Positions 43,087-51,270 of a stretch of DNA of 64,000 nt are shown in pieces. This stretch comes from Halorubrum halophilum. Its GTDB lineage: Archaea; Halobacteriota; Halobacteria; Halobacteriales; Haloferacaceae. The position numbers and the translations under genes are program-made. Below the pieces are notes generated by a model, which saw only the letters and a list, made by a program, of their open reading frames with translations, was not told where the DNA came from and ran no database searches. Every line of letters starts with the position of its first letter. Position 1 is the stretch's first letter. The stretch spans positions 34,411 to 98,410 of the forward strand of contig NZ_BBJP01000012.1 of the NCBI RefSeq assembly GCF_000739595.1, in the 5' to 3' direction.

Positions 43087-44425
43087 CGGCCTCACCCCCT
43101 CCGACGGCGGTCGCCTCGTCGTCCGTGCCCTCCGAGGTTGAGGCCGACCCACCGGGTCCGCCGGGACCGGTCGATCCCACGCCGACGTACCGGCCGGCCA
43201 TCCGGAAGAACTCCGGCATGGCGACGAACAGGATGATGAGCCCGCGCAACACGCCGACGAGCTGGGTCGGCACGTCGGTTCGGAAGCCGATCTCCAGGGC
43301 GCCGCCCTTCAGCAGCCCGAAGAGGAACGCCGCCGGCAACACGCCAAGCGGGTTGTTGCCGGCGAGGATGGAGACGGTGATCCCGTCGAAGCCGAGCGCG
43401 GGGACCGACGCCATCCACCGCCCCTCGGACATCAACACCCACACCGAACCGCCGACGCCGCCGATCGCGCCCGAGAGCGTCATCGCCCGGACGGTCGTGG
43501 CCTTCGCGTTCACCCCGCCGTACTCGGCCGCGGCCGCCTGCACCCCGCTCGTGCGCAGGTCGTAGCCGAACGAGGTGTGCTCGACGAGGTAGTAGAGCCC
43601 GACGATGAAGCCGAGCCCGACGAGCAGCGCCAGCAGCGCGAAGTCGCTGGACTCCGGGAAGACCCACGGCAGGTACTGAGCGTGCTCGGGGACGTACTGG
43701 GTCGCGACGACCGACGAGCCCTCGGCGCGGAACACCTCCAGCACGAGAACGTACGCGATGTTCGCCGCGATGAAGTTGAGCATGATCGTCGTGATCACCT
43801 CGTTGGCGTCGGCGTACGCCTTCAGCGCGCCGGGGATCGCGCCCCAGAACCCGCCGCCGGCCGCGCCGGCGAGGGTGCCGACGACGATCAAGACCACGCC
43901 CGCGACGGGTCCTTCCGGGAGGAACGGCGCCGCGGCGAGCACGGTCAGCGCGGTCGCCAGCGCGCCGACGACGAGCTGTCCCTGCGTCCCGATGTTGAAC
44001 AGCCCGGCGCGGAACGCGACCGCGACCGAGAGCCCGGTGAAGATCAGAAGCGTCGTCTCCGAGAGCGTCAGCCCGAGCGAGAGGTTGAACGGGGTCCAGT
44101 TGGGGTTGAACAGCCCCGGCTCGCCCACCGCGAACGGGTAGCCCAACGCGCCGTTGAACAGGACGAGGTACACCTCGACCGGGTCGTAACAGAAGCCGAT
44201 CCCGGTGAGCGGCATCGTCCACGCCGCGGTGCTACACTGCGCGATCCGGCCGGAGACGAGAACGATGACGAACCCGACGACGATCGAGAGCAAGATCGCG
44301 GCGACGCTTATCAGGAGGCGCTCGGCGACCGATCGGTCGACGAACGGCGAGACGACCCGGCGGGCGATCGAGGGGACCTGGTCGGCGTCGCCCCCGCCCT
44401 CAGCCCCGGCGTCGGAGCGACTCAC
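43079..44425 (-). CDS. ABC transporter permease of a BMP-type nucleoside uptake system (first permease)
   Basis: The protein has 448 residues. After a polar N terminus (about 1-35) it has roughly nine to ten hydrophobic helices and the family block FRAGLFNIGTQGQLVVGALA plus DLRTSGVQAAAAEYGGVNAK. It matches YufP/NupP-type permeases. The C terminus is acidic and Gly-rich. It overlaps both its neighbours by a few bases, so the ATPase and two permeases form one transcript. Confidence 0.92.
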   Translation of the reverse strand: MSRSDAGAEGGGDADQVPSIARRVVSPFVDRSVAERLLISVAAILLSIVVGFVIVLVSGRIAQCSTAAWTMPLTGIGFCYDPVEVYLVLFNGALGYPFAVGEPGLFNPNWTPFNLSLGLTLSETTLLIFTGLSVAVAFRAGLFNIGTQGQLVVGALATALTVLAAAPFLPEGPVAGVVLIVVGTLAGAAGGGFWGAIPGALKAYADANEVITTIMLNFIAANIAYVLVLEVFRAEGSSVVATQYVPEHAQYLPWVFPESSDFALLALLVGLGFIVGLYYLVEHTSFGYDLRTSGVQAAAAEYGGVNAKATTVRAMTLSGAIGGVGGSVWVLMSEGRWMASVPALGFDGITVSILAGNNPLGVLPAAFLFGLLKGGALEIGFRTDVPTQLVGVLRGLIILFVAMPEFFRMAGRYVGVGSTGPGGPGGSASTSEGTDDEATAVGGGEADA

Positions 44426-46020
44426 GCGTCCACCCCCCCGTCCCCGCCGTCATCGGCGGGATCGGTCGCGGCGTCGTGGACCGCGGCCCCCTCGACGGAG
44501 TCGTCATCGAGGGCCTCGCCGGCCATCAGCAGACCGATCTCCTCCTCGGTCACCGTGCCGGGGTCGACGACCCCGGTGAACTCGCCCTCGTGGATCACGG
44601 CGAGCCGGTCGGAGAGCCCCTGCACCTCGTCCAGCTTCGAGGAGACCAACAGCACCGCCTTCCCCTCGGCGCGCAGTTCGAGCAGGCGGTCGTGGAGGAA
44701 CTCCGTGGAGCCGATGTCGACCCCCCGCGTCGGGTGCATCGCCACGACCAAGTCCGGGTCGCGCTCGAACTCCCGGCCCACGATGAATTTCTGCTGGTTA
44801 CCCCCGGAGAGGGACTCCGCCTCGGCGTCGGCGTTCGGCGGGCGCACGTCGTACTGCTCGATCACGGACTCCGCGTGCTCCCGCGAGGCCCGCCAGTCGA
44901 GCCGACCGCCCGACGCGAACGGCGGGTCGTGCTGGCTCCCGAGGATGCCGTTCTCGGTCAGGTCGTACGACATCACCAGCCCGCGCTCCTGTCGGTCCTC
45001 GGGGATGAAGGCCATCCCGCGGTCGATGTGCTCGCGGCGGCTCTCGCCGGCCATCGGTTCGCCGAGGTAGGAGATCGACCCGTCTGTCGGCTCGCGCATC
45101 CCGGTGATCGCCTCGACGAGCTGCGACTGCCCGTTTCCGTCGACGCCCGCGATGCCGAACACCTCGCCCGCGCGGATCTCGAACGAGATTCCCGACACTG
45201 CCTCGACGCCGCGGTCGTCCTCGGCGTGGACGTCGGTCGCCTCCAGTACTCGGTCGCCCGGTTCCTGCGGCGTCGTCGCCGGGTCCATCAGCACCTCCCG
45301 GCCGACCATCATCTCCGCGAGCTCCTCGCGGGTCACGCCGTCGGTCGCGACCGTGCCGACGTTGACGCCGTCGCGGAGGACCGTGATGTCGTCGGCGGCC
45401 GACAGCGCCTCGCCGAGCTTGTGCGAGATGAAGATGATCGTCTTCCCCTGATCGGTGAGCTCCTCGAAGACGTCGTACAGGTCCTCGACCTCCTGCGGCG
45501 TGAGCACCGCGGTCGGCTCGTCGAGGATGAGCACGTCGGCGCCGCGGTACAGCGCCTTCAGGATCTCGACGCGCTGTTGGACCCCTACCGAGACGTCCTC
45601 GATCCGTGCGTCGGGGTCCACGTCGAAGCCGTAGCGCTCGCTCAGGTCGACAACCGCCTCGCGGGCGGCGTCCTCGTCGACGCGGAGCCCGCCCCACGTC
45701 TTCGGCTCGTTGCCCAAGACGACGTTCTCCCACACCGTCATCGGGTCGACGAGCATGAAGTGCTGGTGGATCATGCCGACGCCCGCGTCGATCGCGTCGC
45801 GCGGCGAGTCGAACGACTGCGGCTCGCCGTCGAGGAAGACGGTCCCCTCGGTCGGCTCGTAGAGGCCGTACAGCACGTTCATCAGCGTGGTCTTGCCGGC
45901 CCCGTTCTCGCCAAGGAGGGCGTGGACGCTCCCGCGCTCCACCGCGAGATCAACGTCGTCGTTCGCTACGACCCCGGGGAATCGCTTCGTGATGCCGTCC
46001 ATGTGGACCGCCGGGTTCAT
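44422..46020 (-). CDS. ABC transporter ATPase of a BMP-type nucleoside uptake system
   Basis: The 532-residue protein has two ABC domains in tandem. The first has Walker A GENGAGKTTL, Q-loop HQHFMLVDPMTV and Walker B VLILDEPTAVLTP. The second has a degenerate Walker A (GVDGNGQSQLVE) with signature LSGGNQQKFIVGRE and VVAMHPTRGVDIG. This is the RbsA/YufO pattern for sugar and nucleoside importers. The gene begins the three-gene overlap set with the permeases. It is separated from the binding protein by about 200 bases that hold a short-repeat cluster. Confidence 0.94.
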   Translation of the reverse strand: MNPAVHMDGITKRFPGVVANDDVDLAVERGSVHALLGENGAGKTTLMNVLYGLYEPTEGTVFLDGEPQSFDSPRDAIDAGVGMIHQHFMLVDPMTVWENVVLGNEPKTWGGLRVDEDAAREAVVDLSERYGFDVDPDARIEDVSVGVQQRVEILKALYRGADVLILDEPTAVLTPQEVEDLYDVFEELTDQGKTIIFISHKLGEALSAADDITVLRDGVNVGTVATDGVTREELAEMMVGREVLMDPATTPQEPGDRVLEATDVHAEDDRGVEAVSGISFEIRAGEVFGIAGVDGNGQSQLVEAITGMREPTDGSISYLGEPMAGESRREHIDRGMAFIPEDRQERGLVMSYDLTENGILGSQHDPPFASGGRLDWRASREHAESVIEQYDVRPPNADAEAESLSGGNQQKFIVGREFERDPDLVVAMHPTRGVDIGSTEFLHDRLLELRAEGKAVLLVSSKLDEVQGLSDRLAVIHEGEFTGVVDPGTVTEEEIGLLMAGEALDDDSVEGAAVHDAATDPADDGGDGGVDA

Positions 46021-46167
46021 TCACCCGTAACTCCGCGTCGGAGCCTAAAAGAGCGCGGATTCCCGACTGACGCGCTCGGAACTATCGGTCGATCGATCGG
46101 ATCAGTGAAAAGTCGCGGGTCGCCGATCGCTTCGAACACCCCGCGATCGAGGTTCATCGCCGCCGTG

Positions 46168-46232
46168 CGGCGATCAGTCGCCCGCTGTCCGCCGCGATCA
46201 GTCGCGATCAGTCGCTCGCCGCGATCAGTTGC
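46168..46232. repeat. Cluster of GCGATCAGTCGC-type short repeats
   Basis: The unit GCGATCAGTCGC or close variants occurs four times in about 65 bases at the 3' end of the bmpA-like gene (near 46170, 46194, 46204 and 46221), and the last unit covers its stop codon. The 200-base spacer to the ATPase gene otherwise holds no gene. The cluster could shape the mRNA between the abundant binding protein and the lower-level ATPase, or bind a protein. Confidence 0.5.
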
Positions 46233-47385
46233 TCGTGGTCTCCGGGACTTCGATGTTCCCGTCGATGATCTCCTGGCGCGCGTCCGAGACCGCGGTCACG
46301 ACCTCGTCGGGCACCTCGTCGCCGATCTCCTGGCCGTAGACGCACTCGACGCCGTTTGACTCCAGCCCGAGCGCGACGGTCTCGCCGCCCTGGTGGTCGT
46401 CGTCGATGACGTTCGAGATCGACTCGTACACCGCGGTGTCGACACGCTTCACCATCGACGCTAAGATCACGTCGGCGAACGACTCCTCGGAGACGGACTG
46501 GTCCTGGTCGACGCCGAACGCGAACCGGCCCTCCTCCTGTGCGGCCTGGAACACGCCGACGCCCGTCGCGCCCGCCGCGTGGTAGACGATGTCGGCACCG
46601 CTCTGGTACATCGACAGCGCCTGCTCCTGCCCGCCCGAGGGGTCGGCGTAGCTGCCGACGTAGCTCGTGGTGACGTCGACGTCGTCGGATGCGTAGTCGA
46701 CGCCGGCCTCGAAGCCGGCCTGGAACCGGCGGATGACCGGGCTGTCGACGCCGCCGATGAACCCGACGTTCGTCGAGTCGGGCGCGGTCGAGCCCGCCCC
46801 CGCGGAGAAGTCGGTCTCGGTCAGGTTCGCGGCGAGTACGCCCATCAGGAACGAGCCCTCGTGCTCGCGGAACAGGTAGCTCGCGACGTTCGACTCCTCG
46901 ACCACGGTGTCGACGACCATGAAGTCCTGGTCGGGGAACTGCGGCGCGGTCTCGGTGAGCGCGTCGCCCTGGTTGAACCCGATACAGGAGACCAGGTCGT
47001 AGTCCGGCTCCGTCGAGCTCGCGTAGCGCTGCTGGTACTGTCCGAACTCGCCGGTGCCGTCCGGCTCCGACTCGTCGTACTCGATGCCGAACTCCTCCTC
47101 GGCGTCGAGGATTCCCTGCTTGGCCGCGTCGTTGAACGAGTTGTCGCCGAGGCCGCCGTCGGAGTAGACGATGCCGACCGTCGCGGACGCGTCGGACCCG
47201 TCGGAGCCATCGGAGCCGTCAGAGCCATCGGAGCCGTCAGAGCCATCGGAGCTTTCGTTGCCGTCGGACCCGTCAGAGCCGTCCGAGCCGTCGCCGCTCG
47301 GGCCGCCGCTACAGCCGGCGAGGCCCACGAGGCCCGCCGCGCTCGCCGCCTTGAGGAACCGCCGCCGATCGAAGTCGGATGCCAT
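46225..47385 (-). CDS. BmpA/Med-type substrate-binding lipoprotein
   Basis: The 386-residue protein starts with a Tat lipoprotein signal, DRRRFLKAASAAGLVGLAGC (lipid Cys25). Then comes an almost pure Gly-Ser-Asp repeat linker (about 29-66), then the Bmp fold: VGIVYSDGGLGDNSFNDAA, VSCIGFNQGDALTETAPQFP, NVGFIGGVDSPVIRRFQAGF and IVYHAAGATGVGVFQAA. Family members (PnrA, BmpA) bind nucleosides. It would deliver ligand to the downstream permeases. The ATG is ten codons after an earlier in-frame start. Confidence 0.93.
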   Translation of the reverse strand: MASDFDRRRFLKAASAAGLVGLAGCSGGPSGDGSDGSDGSDGNESSDGSDGSDGSDGSDGSDGSDASATVGIVYSDGGLGDNSFNDAAKQGILDAEEEFGIEYDESEPDGTGEFGQYQQRYASSTEPDYDLVSCIGFNQGDALTETAPQFPDQDFMVVDTVVEESNVASYLFREHEGSFLMGVLAANLTETDFSAGAGSTAPDSTNVGFIGGVDSPVIRRFQAGFEAGVDYASDDVDVTTSYVGSYADPSGGQEQALSMYQSGADIVYHAAGATGVGVFQAAQEEGRFAFGVDQDQSVSEESFADVILASMVKRVDTAVYESISNVIDDDHQGGETVALGLESNGVECVYGQEIGDEVPDEVVTAVSDARQEIIDGNIEVPETTSN

Positions 47386-47454
47386 GTCACCTACAACGGG
47401 GCGGGTACGCGGCATAAATTCGTCGCTCTCTCCGTCCCATTATAGAGACTAGAA

Positions 47455-47959
47455 GGCGAATACACCCGCCTTCAGGCGGGTGATGAAGCCGACATGGTGG
47501 GAAGCAATCCACCGGCCGAACGTCTGTTTTGAGTTTCACATACGGAGATTTAACTGACAGGCCGCTCTATACAGAGCTAGGAATCGGCCGGAACGGAGCG
47601 GATTCCGAACCGTCCTTCAGAGGCGGCCTGTCCGCCCGCGTAACGAGGCAGTATCTGAAAGGGCAGTCAGTGAACGCTACATCCTCGAAGGGTGTGTCTG
47701 TGCAGACTGCTCGAAGCGAGTCAGGCGATACCCCCAACTCCGGTGATGCCTGCCTGCGTTCCCGTGGCAAAAACAACACTGGGACGCCGTAGACGGTCGA
47801 GGATAGGGGTAACGGCCATTTGGCATGGCCAGCAGTCCACCAGTCCGACACTGTGGGACCACCCGTGCCCGAAAGGCCTGGTAGTCAACTGACTGGACTG
47901 TAAACCTGAAACTCCCACCGCTCGGGATTCCTCCGCGTTTACGCGGAGGAGGATGTCAA
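47455..47959 (+). mobile_element. IS200/IS605-like non-autonomous remnant (PATE-like)
   Basis: About 505 bases between two hairpins: CACCCGCC-TTCA-GGCGGGTG (47463-47482) on the left and CCTCCGCG-TTTA-CGCGGAGG (47930-47949) on the right, the latter followed by AGGATGTCAA. The right end, ACTCCCACCGCTCGGGATTC then hairpin and GATGTCAA, is the kind seen at the 3' end of haloarchaeal IS1341/TnpB elements, where the guide RNA scaffold ends. No tnpA or tnpB frame remains; one 87-codon frame (47529-47792) has no recognisable domain. Palindrome-associated elements (PATEs) of this size are known from Haloquadratum. Exact ends are uncertain. Confidence 0.65.
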
Positions 47960-48179
47960 TGCACGTTCGCGCTATACCGCGGAGATATCGTCGTCGATCC
48001 GCCGCGATCGATCGGGGATCGTACACATATTCGTGATTTATCAGGAACGATCGAAAAGGTTTGAAGACGACGGCTCTGTTGAAATCCTCTTCTTCAGACA
48101 CATTATCGTCTGAAACAGCCGGTCGCTGAAGAGTGCTACCTACCCGAAAGCACATTAATATTGAATCAAGAGACAACGT

Positions 48180-48431
48180 ATGGCAGGCCCTTCAAAAATT
48201 GTCGTGTTAACCGAACAAATCGGCAGGATCCTGTCCGGTGCGTTAGGGTGGATACTTGTGTTTATGGGCGTTCTGGGCTTTTTAATTAGCCTCAGTGGAC
48301 TATTCTTCGGCCCGGAATGGAGAGGTCCGATTGGCTCGTTGGTCACCGCTAGTATATCGTTACTCGTGGTTGCTATCGGTATCTACGGAAACCCCCAATA
48401 CAGAGAGCGAATTCACTCATCTCTTGGATAA
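48180..48431 (+). CDS. Small two-helix membrane protein carried by the transposable segment
   Basis: The protein has 83 residues with two hydrophobic segments: WILVFMGVLGFLISLSGLFF (about 24-43) and SLVTASISLLVVAIGIYG (about 53-70). No known domain is recognised. It starts with an ATG behind ATTAATATTGAATC, a possible TATA region. Codon use is AT-richer than the host average. It lies between the left terminal repeat and an internal copy of that repeat. A role such as immunity or stress response cannot be shown. Confidence 0.7.
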   Translation: MAGPSKIVVLTEQIGRILSGALGWILVFMGVLGFLISLSGLFFGPEWRGPIGSLVTASISLLVVAIGIYGNPQYRERIHSSLG

Positions 48432-48499
48432 TCTGTACTGAGCGAGCCGTGAGTCCTCTGTACTGACCACATCCGGTCAGAATATATCATTTCCTGAGT

Positions 48500-48513
48500 A
48501 TTTCAACAGAGCC
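48500..48513. repeat. Internal copy of the element's terminal sequence
   Basis: ATTTCAACAGAGCC is identical to the outer 14 bases of the right terminal repeat and in the same orientation. It lies between the two cargo genes, so 48072-48513 alone would be a 442-base unit with inverted ends. This suggests stepwise growth of the element. Confidence 0.7.
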
Positions 48514-48598
48514 GCCACAGATGGTCATGTCGTGTTGTATCTGAAGGAGAATGTTCAACAGAGACAAATAAACAGTTGCCGAAGGAATGTGTAGATAG

Positions 48599-49315
48599 AT
48601 GGGAACGAGTAGTCAGACGGGGGGTAGCAAAACAATACCCGGAATGCTCAGAGAGTCCCGCGATTTCGTTTTGGCGTGTATTCTGAACTCTGCACTCATT
48701 CTTGGAGTGGTCGTATTTGAGTGGAGTCTTCTTGAAATCGCTGTCATCTATCTCATCGAGATAGCGATCATCAACCTCCTGTTCTTTTCTGTCGCGTTGT
48801 TCACGCCACAGTCCGTGGATGATCTCGATGGGGATTCTTGGGATGAAGAGCCCACTTCAATTCAGCCGATTGGTCTAATACCGCCGGTATACCGGCGGAA
48901 TATCAACTACGTTTTGCGAAAGGCGGTTATCCCAGCTTTCATTCTTACAGTAATCATGACTCCTTTCCTTTCCGGTTATGATTTGGATTCAGGACTTCCC
49001 CTCTCAGTCGGGCTCACAATTGCTGGCATTATTTTCTTTCAGCTATCGCGCGTCTGGCGCTATTTCATCGTCAACCGGTTATATCAAGATAAATCGCCGG
49101 CAGACGCGATGGCCTTCGCGTTTGCTCCCGTCTTTGAGTTGTTTCTGATGTTGGTCTTTGTGGTTGTTCCCGTCAGCTTTGTGATTATCGGGACGGGTAC
49201 CGATCTAGATTCACGGGCCGTGTGGTTGCTCTATTTAGTTCCGATGGGGGCGATCAGAGCGTGGATAGGGAGTTTAGACCCTCAGACAGACGATTTTAGT
49301 GTCAAATGGGATTAA
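48599..49315 (+). CDS. DUF6498-like membrane protein carried by the transposable segment
   Basis: The protein has 238 residues with about six hydrophobic helices. The block LNSALILGVVVFEWSLLEIA and the following IYLIEIAIINLLFF resemble DUF6498 membrane proteins (a W...LYW-E-like pattern), as recalled from memory. The loop holds PVYRRNINYVLRKAV. Function unknown. Its ATG follows a TATTTCAACAG...AAATAAACAG AT-rich stretch. The gene ends 17 bases before the right terminal repeat. Confidence 0.7.
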   Translation: MGTSSQTGGSKTIPGMLRESRDFVLACILNSALILGVVVFEWSLLEIAVIYLIEIAIINLLFFSVALFTPQSVDDLDGDSWDEEPTSIQPIGLIPPVYRRNINYVLRKAVIPAFILTVIMTPFLSGYDLDSGLPLSVGLTIAGIIFFQLSRVWRYFIVNRLYQDKSPADAMAFAFAPVFELFLMLVFVVVPVSFVIIGTGTDLDSRAVWLLYLVPMGAIRAWIGSLDPQTDDFSVKWD

Positions 49316-49386
49316 TATATGTGTAAATATCAGAGGATTTCAACAGAGCCAAGACGACCCGATATCGCCGGTGACGGAGCGGACGG

Positions 49387-50865
49387 CTACTCGGCGTCGC
49401 CGACCGCGGCCACCGCGTCCTCAACGACGGCCTCGACGTTCTCGGTCAGCTCGTCGACCGCGTCGCTCTCGGCGTACACCCGCACGTACGGCTCCGTGCC
49501 GGAGGGACGCACCAGCGTCCACGACGCGTCCGGGAACTCCAGCCGGACCCCGTGGTCGGTGTCGACCGTCGCGTCCGGGAAGGCGTCGGGCAGGGTCGTC
49601 TCCAGCCGGTACATCACGCCGGACTTGTCCGCGTCCGGGCAGTCGACGCTGACCTTGCGGTACGGGCGCTCCGTGATCGGCTCGCGGAGCGCGTCGAGTC
49701 CCGACTCAGCGACGAGGCGCGCGATCACCGCCGCCGACGCCACCCCGTCGATCCACTCGCCGAAGCCGACGTGAATGTGCTTCCACGGCTCGGCGGCGAA
49801 GACGACGCGGGTGTCGTCGCCGGGGGCGCTCGCCGCTCGCACCGCCGCGATGCCCTCGTGGAGCGCGCCGAGCCGGACGCGTTCGACTCGCCCGCCGGCC
49901 TCGCGAACGCGCTCGTCGATCCGGCCGGAGGCGTTCGGGGTCGTCACGACCACCGGGTCCGCGGCGTCGCTCTCGCGGGTGTACCGCTCGGCGAGCAGCG
50001 CCAGGACGGTGTCCTCGTGGACCACGTCGCCGTCGGCGTCGACGATGACGATGCGGTCGGAGTCCCCGTCGTGGCCGATGCCGAAGGCGAACCCCTCGGC
50101 GTCGCCCGCGGTCTCCTCGTCCTCGCCGTCCCCGCCGTCTGCGCCCGGGCGCCCCGGGCGCTCGATGCCCTCGTTGGCGTCGGCGACGAACGCCCGGAGG
50201 TCCCGCAGGGTTTCGGGGGTCGGCTTGCTCCCGCGACCGGGGAAGTGACCGTCGACGTTCCCGTTGAGCGTGACGACCTCGGCGCCCAGCTCCCGCAGGA
50301 CGGCCGGGGTCGCGGGCGCGGACATCCCGTTCCCGCAGTCGACCGCCACCCGGAGGCCGTCGAGGTCGTCGCCGAACCCCGCCGCGTACGCGCGGACCGC
50401 GTCGAGGTAGCCGCCGAGGGTGTCGACGCGTTCGGTCTCGGTCCACTCGTCCCACGCCGCGGGCGGCTCCTCGCCCGCGACGCGCTCCTCGACGGCGCGC
50501 TCGGCCTCGCGGTCGAACTCGCTGCCGTCCCGGAACAGCTTGATCCCGTTGTCGGTCGGCGGGTTGTGCGAGGCCGTGAGCATCACGCCGTAGCGCCCCT
50601 GCGAGGCGTGCGCGAGCGCCGGCGTCGGCAGCCGCCCGGCGCGGAGCACCCGCACGCCGCCCGAGGCGAGCCCCGACTCCATCGCGGCCGCGATCGCCGG
50701 CCCGGTCACGCGCCCGTCGCGGGCGAGGACGATCTCGGCGGTCTTTCCGTCGTCTTCGGCCGATCGTACCTCGGCCGCAACCGCGCGACCGACGGCCAGC
50801 GCGAGATCGGGCGTCACGCGGGTCTCGGCGCTGCCGCGGATCCCCGCGGTTCCGAACAAGTCCAT
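49387..50865 (-). CDS. Phosphohexomutase (phosphoglucosamine/phosphomannomutase family)
   Basis: The 492-residue protein begins MDLFGTAGIRGSAETRVTPD and has the phosphoserine loop MLTASHNPPTDNG (Ser99), the metal loop GIGHDGDSDRIVIVDADG, a sugar-binding GEWIDGVAS region, and the C-terminal phosphate loop RPSGTEPYVRVYAES. These enzymes move phosphate between C1 and C6 of glucosamine, mannose or glucose. Archaeal GlmM-type enzymes have this length. An acidic insert (about 232-252) is typical of haloarchaea. The gene ends 29 bases from the transposed segment. Confidence 0.92.
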   Translation of the reverse strand: MDLFGTAGIRGSAETRVTPDLALAVGRAVAAEVRSAEDDGKTAEIVLARDGRVTGPAIAAAMESGLASGGVRVLRAGRLPTPALAHASQGRYGVMLTASHNPPTDNGIKLFRDGSEFDREAERAVEERVAGEEPPAAWDEWTETERVDTLGGYLDAVRAYAAGFGDDLDGLRVAVDCGNGMSAPATPAVLRELGAEVVTLNGNVDGHFPGRGSKPTPETLRDLRAFVADANEGIERPGRPGADGGDGEDEETAGDAEGFAFGIGHDGDSDRIVIVDADGDVVHEDTVLALLAERYTRESDAADPVVVTTPNASGRIDERVREAGGRVERVRLGALHEGIAAVRAASAPGDDTRVVFAAEPWKHIHVGFGEWIDGVASAAVIARLVAESGLDALREPITERPYRKVSVDCPDADKSGVMYRLETTLPDAFPDATVDTDHGVRLEFPDASWTLVRPSGTEPYVRVYAESDAVDELTENVEAVVEDAVAAVGDAE

Positions 50866-50981
50866 ATCCGTGGTTTCGCCCGCGTTCCGTTAGAAGTCGT
50901 CGGTTGCGGGTCGCGAGCGGGGTCGGTCCCCCGCGACGGCCCCCACGGTTTTTAAATCGGCGGCGGACGCAGCCACGGCCG

Positions 50982-51260
50982 ATGACCGACCGAACGCGAG
51001 CACACGTGTACGTCTCGGGACGCGTACAGGGAGTCTACTACCGCGCGACGACCCGCGACACCGCCCAAGAGAGAGGCGTCGACGGCTGGGTGCGAAACCT
51101 CGACGACGGGCGCGTCGAGGCCGTCTTCGAGGGGCCGGAGGCGGCCGTCGACGAGATGGTCGCGTGGTGCGAGACGGGGAGCAAGGCAGCCGACGTCGAC
51201 GACGTCGACGCGACCTACGAGGAGCCGGAGGGACTGGACGGGTTCGAGGTTCGGTGGTGA
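50982..51260 (+). CDS. acyP: Acylphosphatase
   Basis: The 92-residue protein has the acylphosphatase signature: VSGRVQGVYYRATTRDTAQE, with catalytic Arg21, and GWVRNLDDGRVEAVFEG with Asn38. It hydrolyses acyl phosphates. A longer in-frame start exists, but the ATG giving MTDRTRAHVYVSG fits the family and follows a GGTTTTTAAATCGG TATA-like box by about 30 bases. Confidence 0.95.
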   Translation: MTDRTRAHVYVSGRVQGVYYRATTRDTAQERGVDGWVRNLDDGRVEAVFEGPEAAVDEMVAWCETGSKAADVDDVDATYEEPEGLDGFEVRW

Positions 51261-51270
51261 GACGGCGGAG

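Larger units (their letters stand above)
48064..49358 (+). mobile_element. Transposase-less element with 19-bp inverted ends and 8-bp target duplication
   Basis: GGCTCTGTTGAAATCCTCT at 48072-48090 is repeated exactly in inverted form at 49332-49350. Directly outside, AAGACGAC occurs at 48064-48071 and 49351-49358, a perfect 8-base target duplication. The terminal sequence is close to the IS6/IS26 type (GGCACTGTTGCAAA), and IS6 elements make 8-base duplications. Inside are two membrane-protein genes and no transposase. A third, 14-base copy of the end (48500-48513) splits the element between the genes. GC content is far below the surroundings. Confidence 0.85.

Noticed and set aside
47529..47792. 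87-codon frame inside the IS605-like remnant
   Set aside because: No TnpA or TnpB motif is visible and composition is unlike a haloarchaeal gene. It is best seen as non-coding element body.
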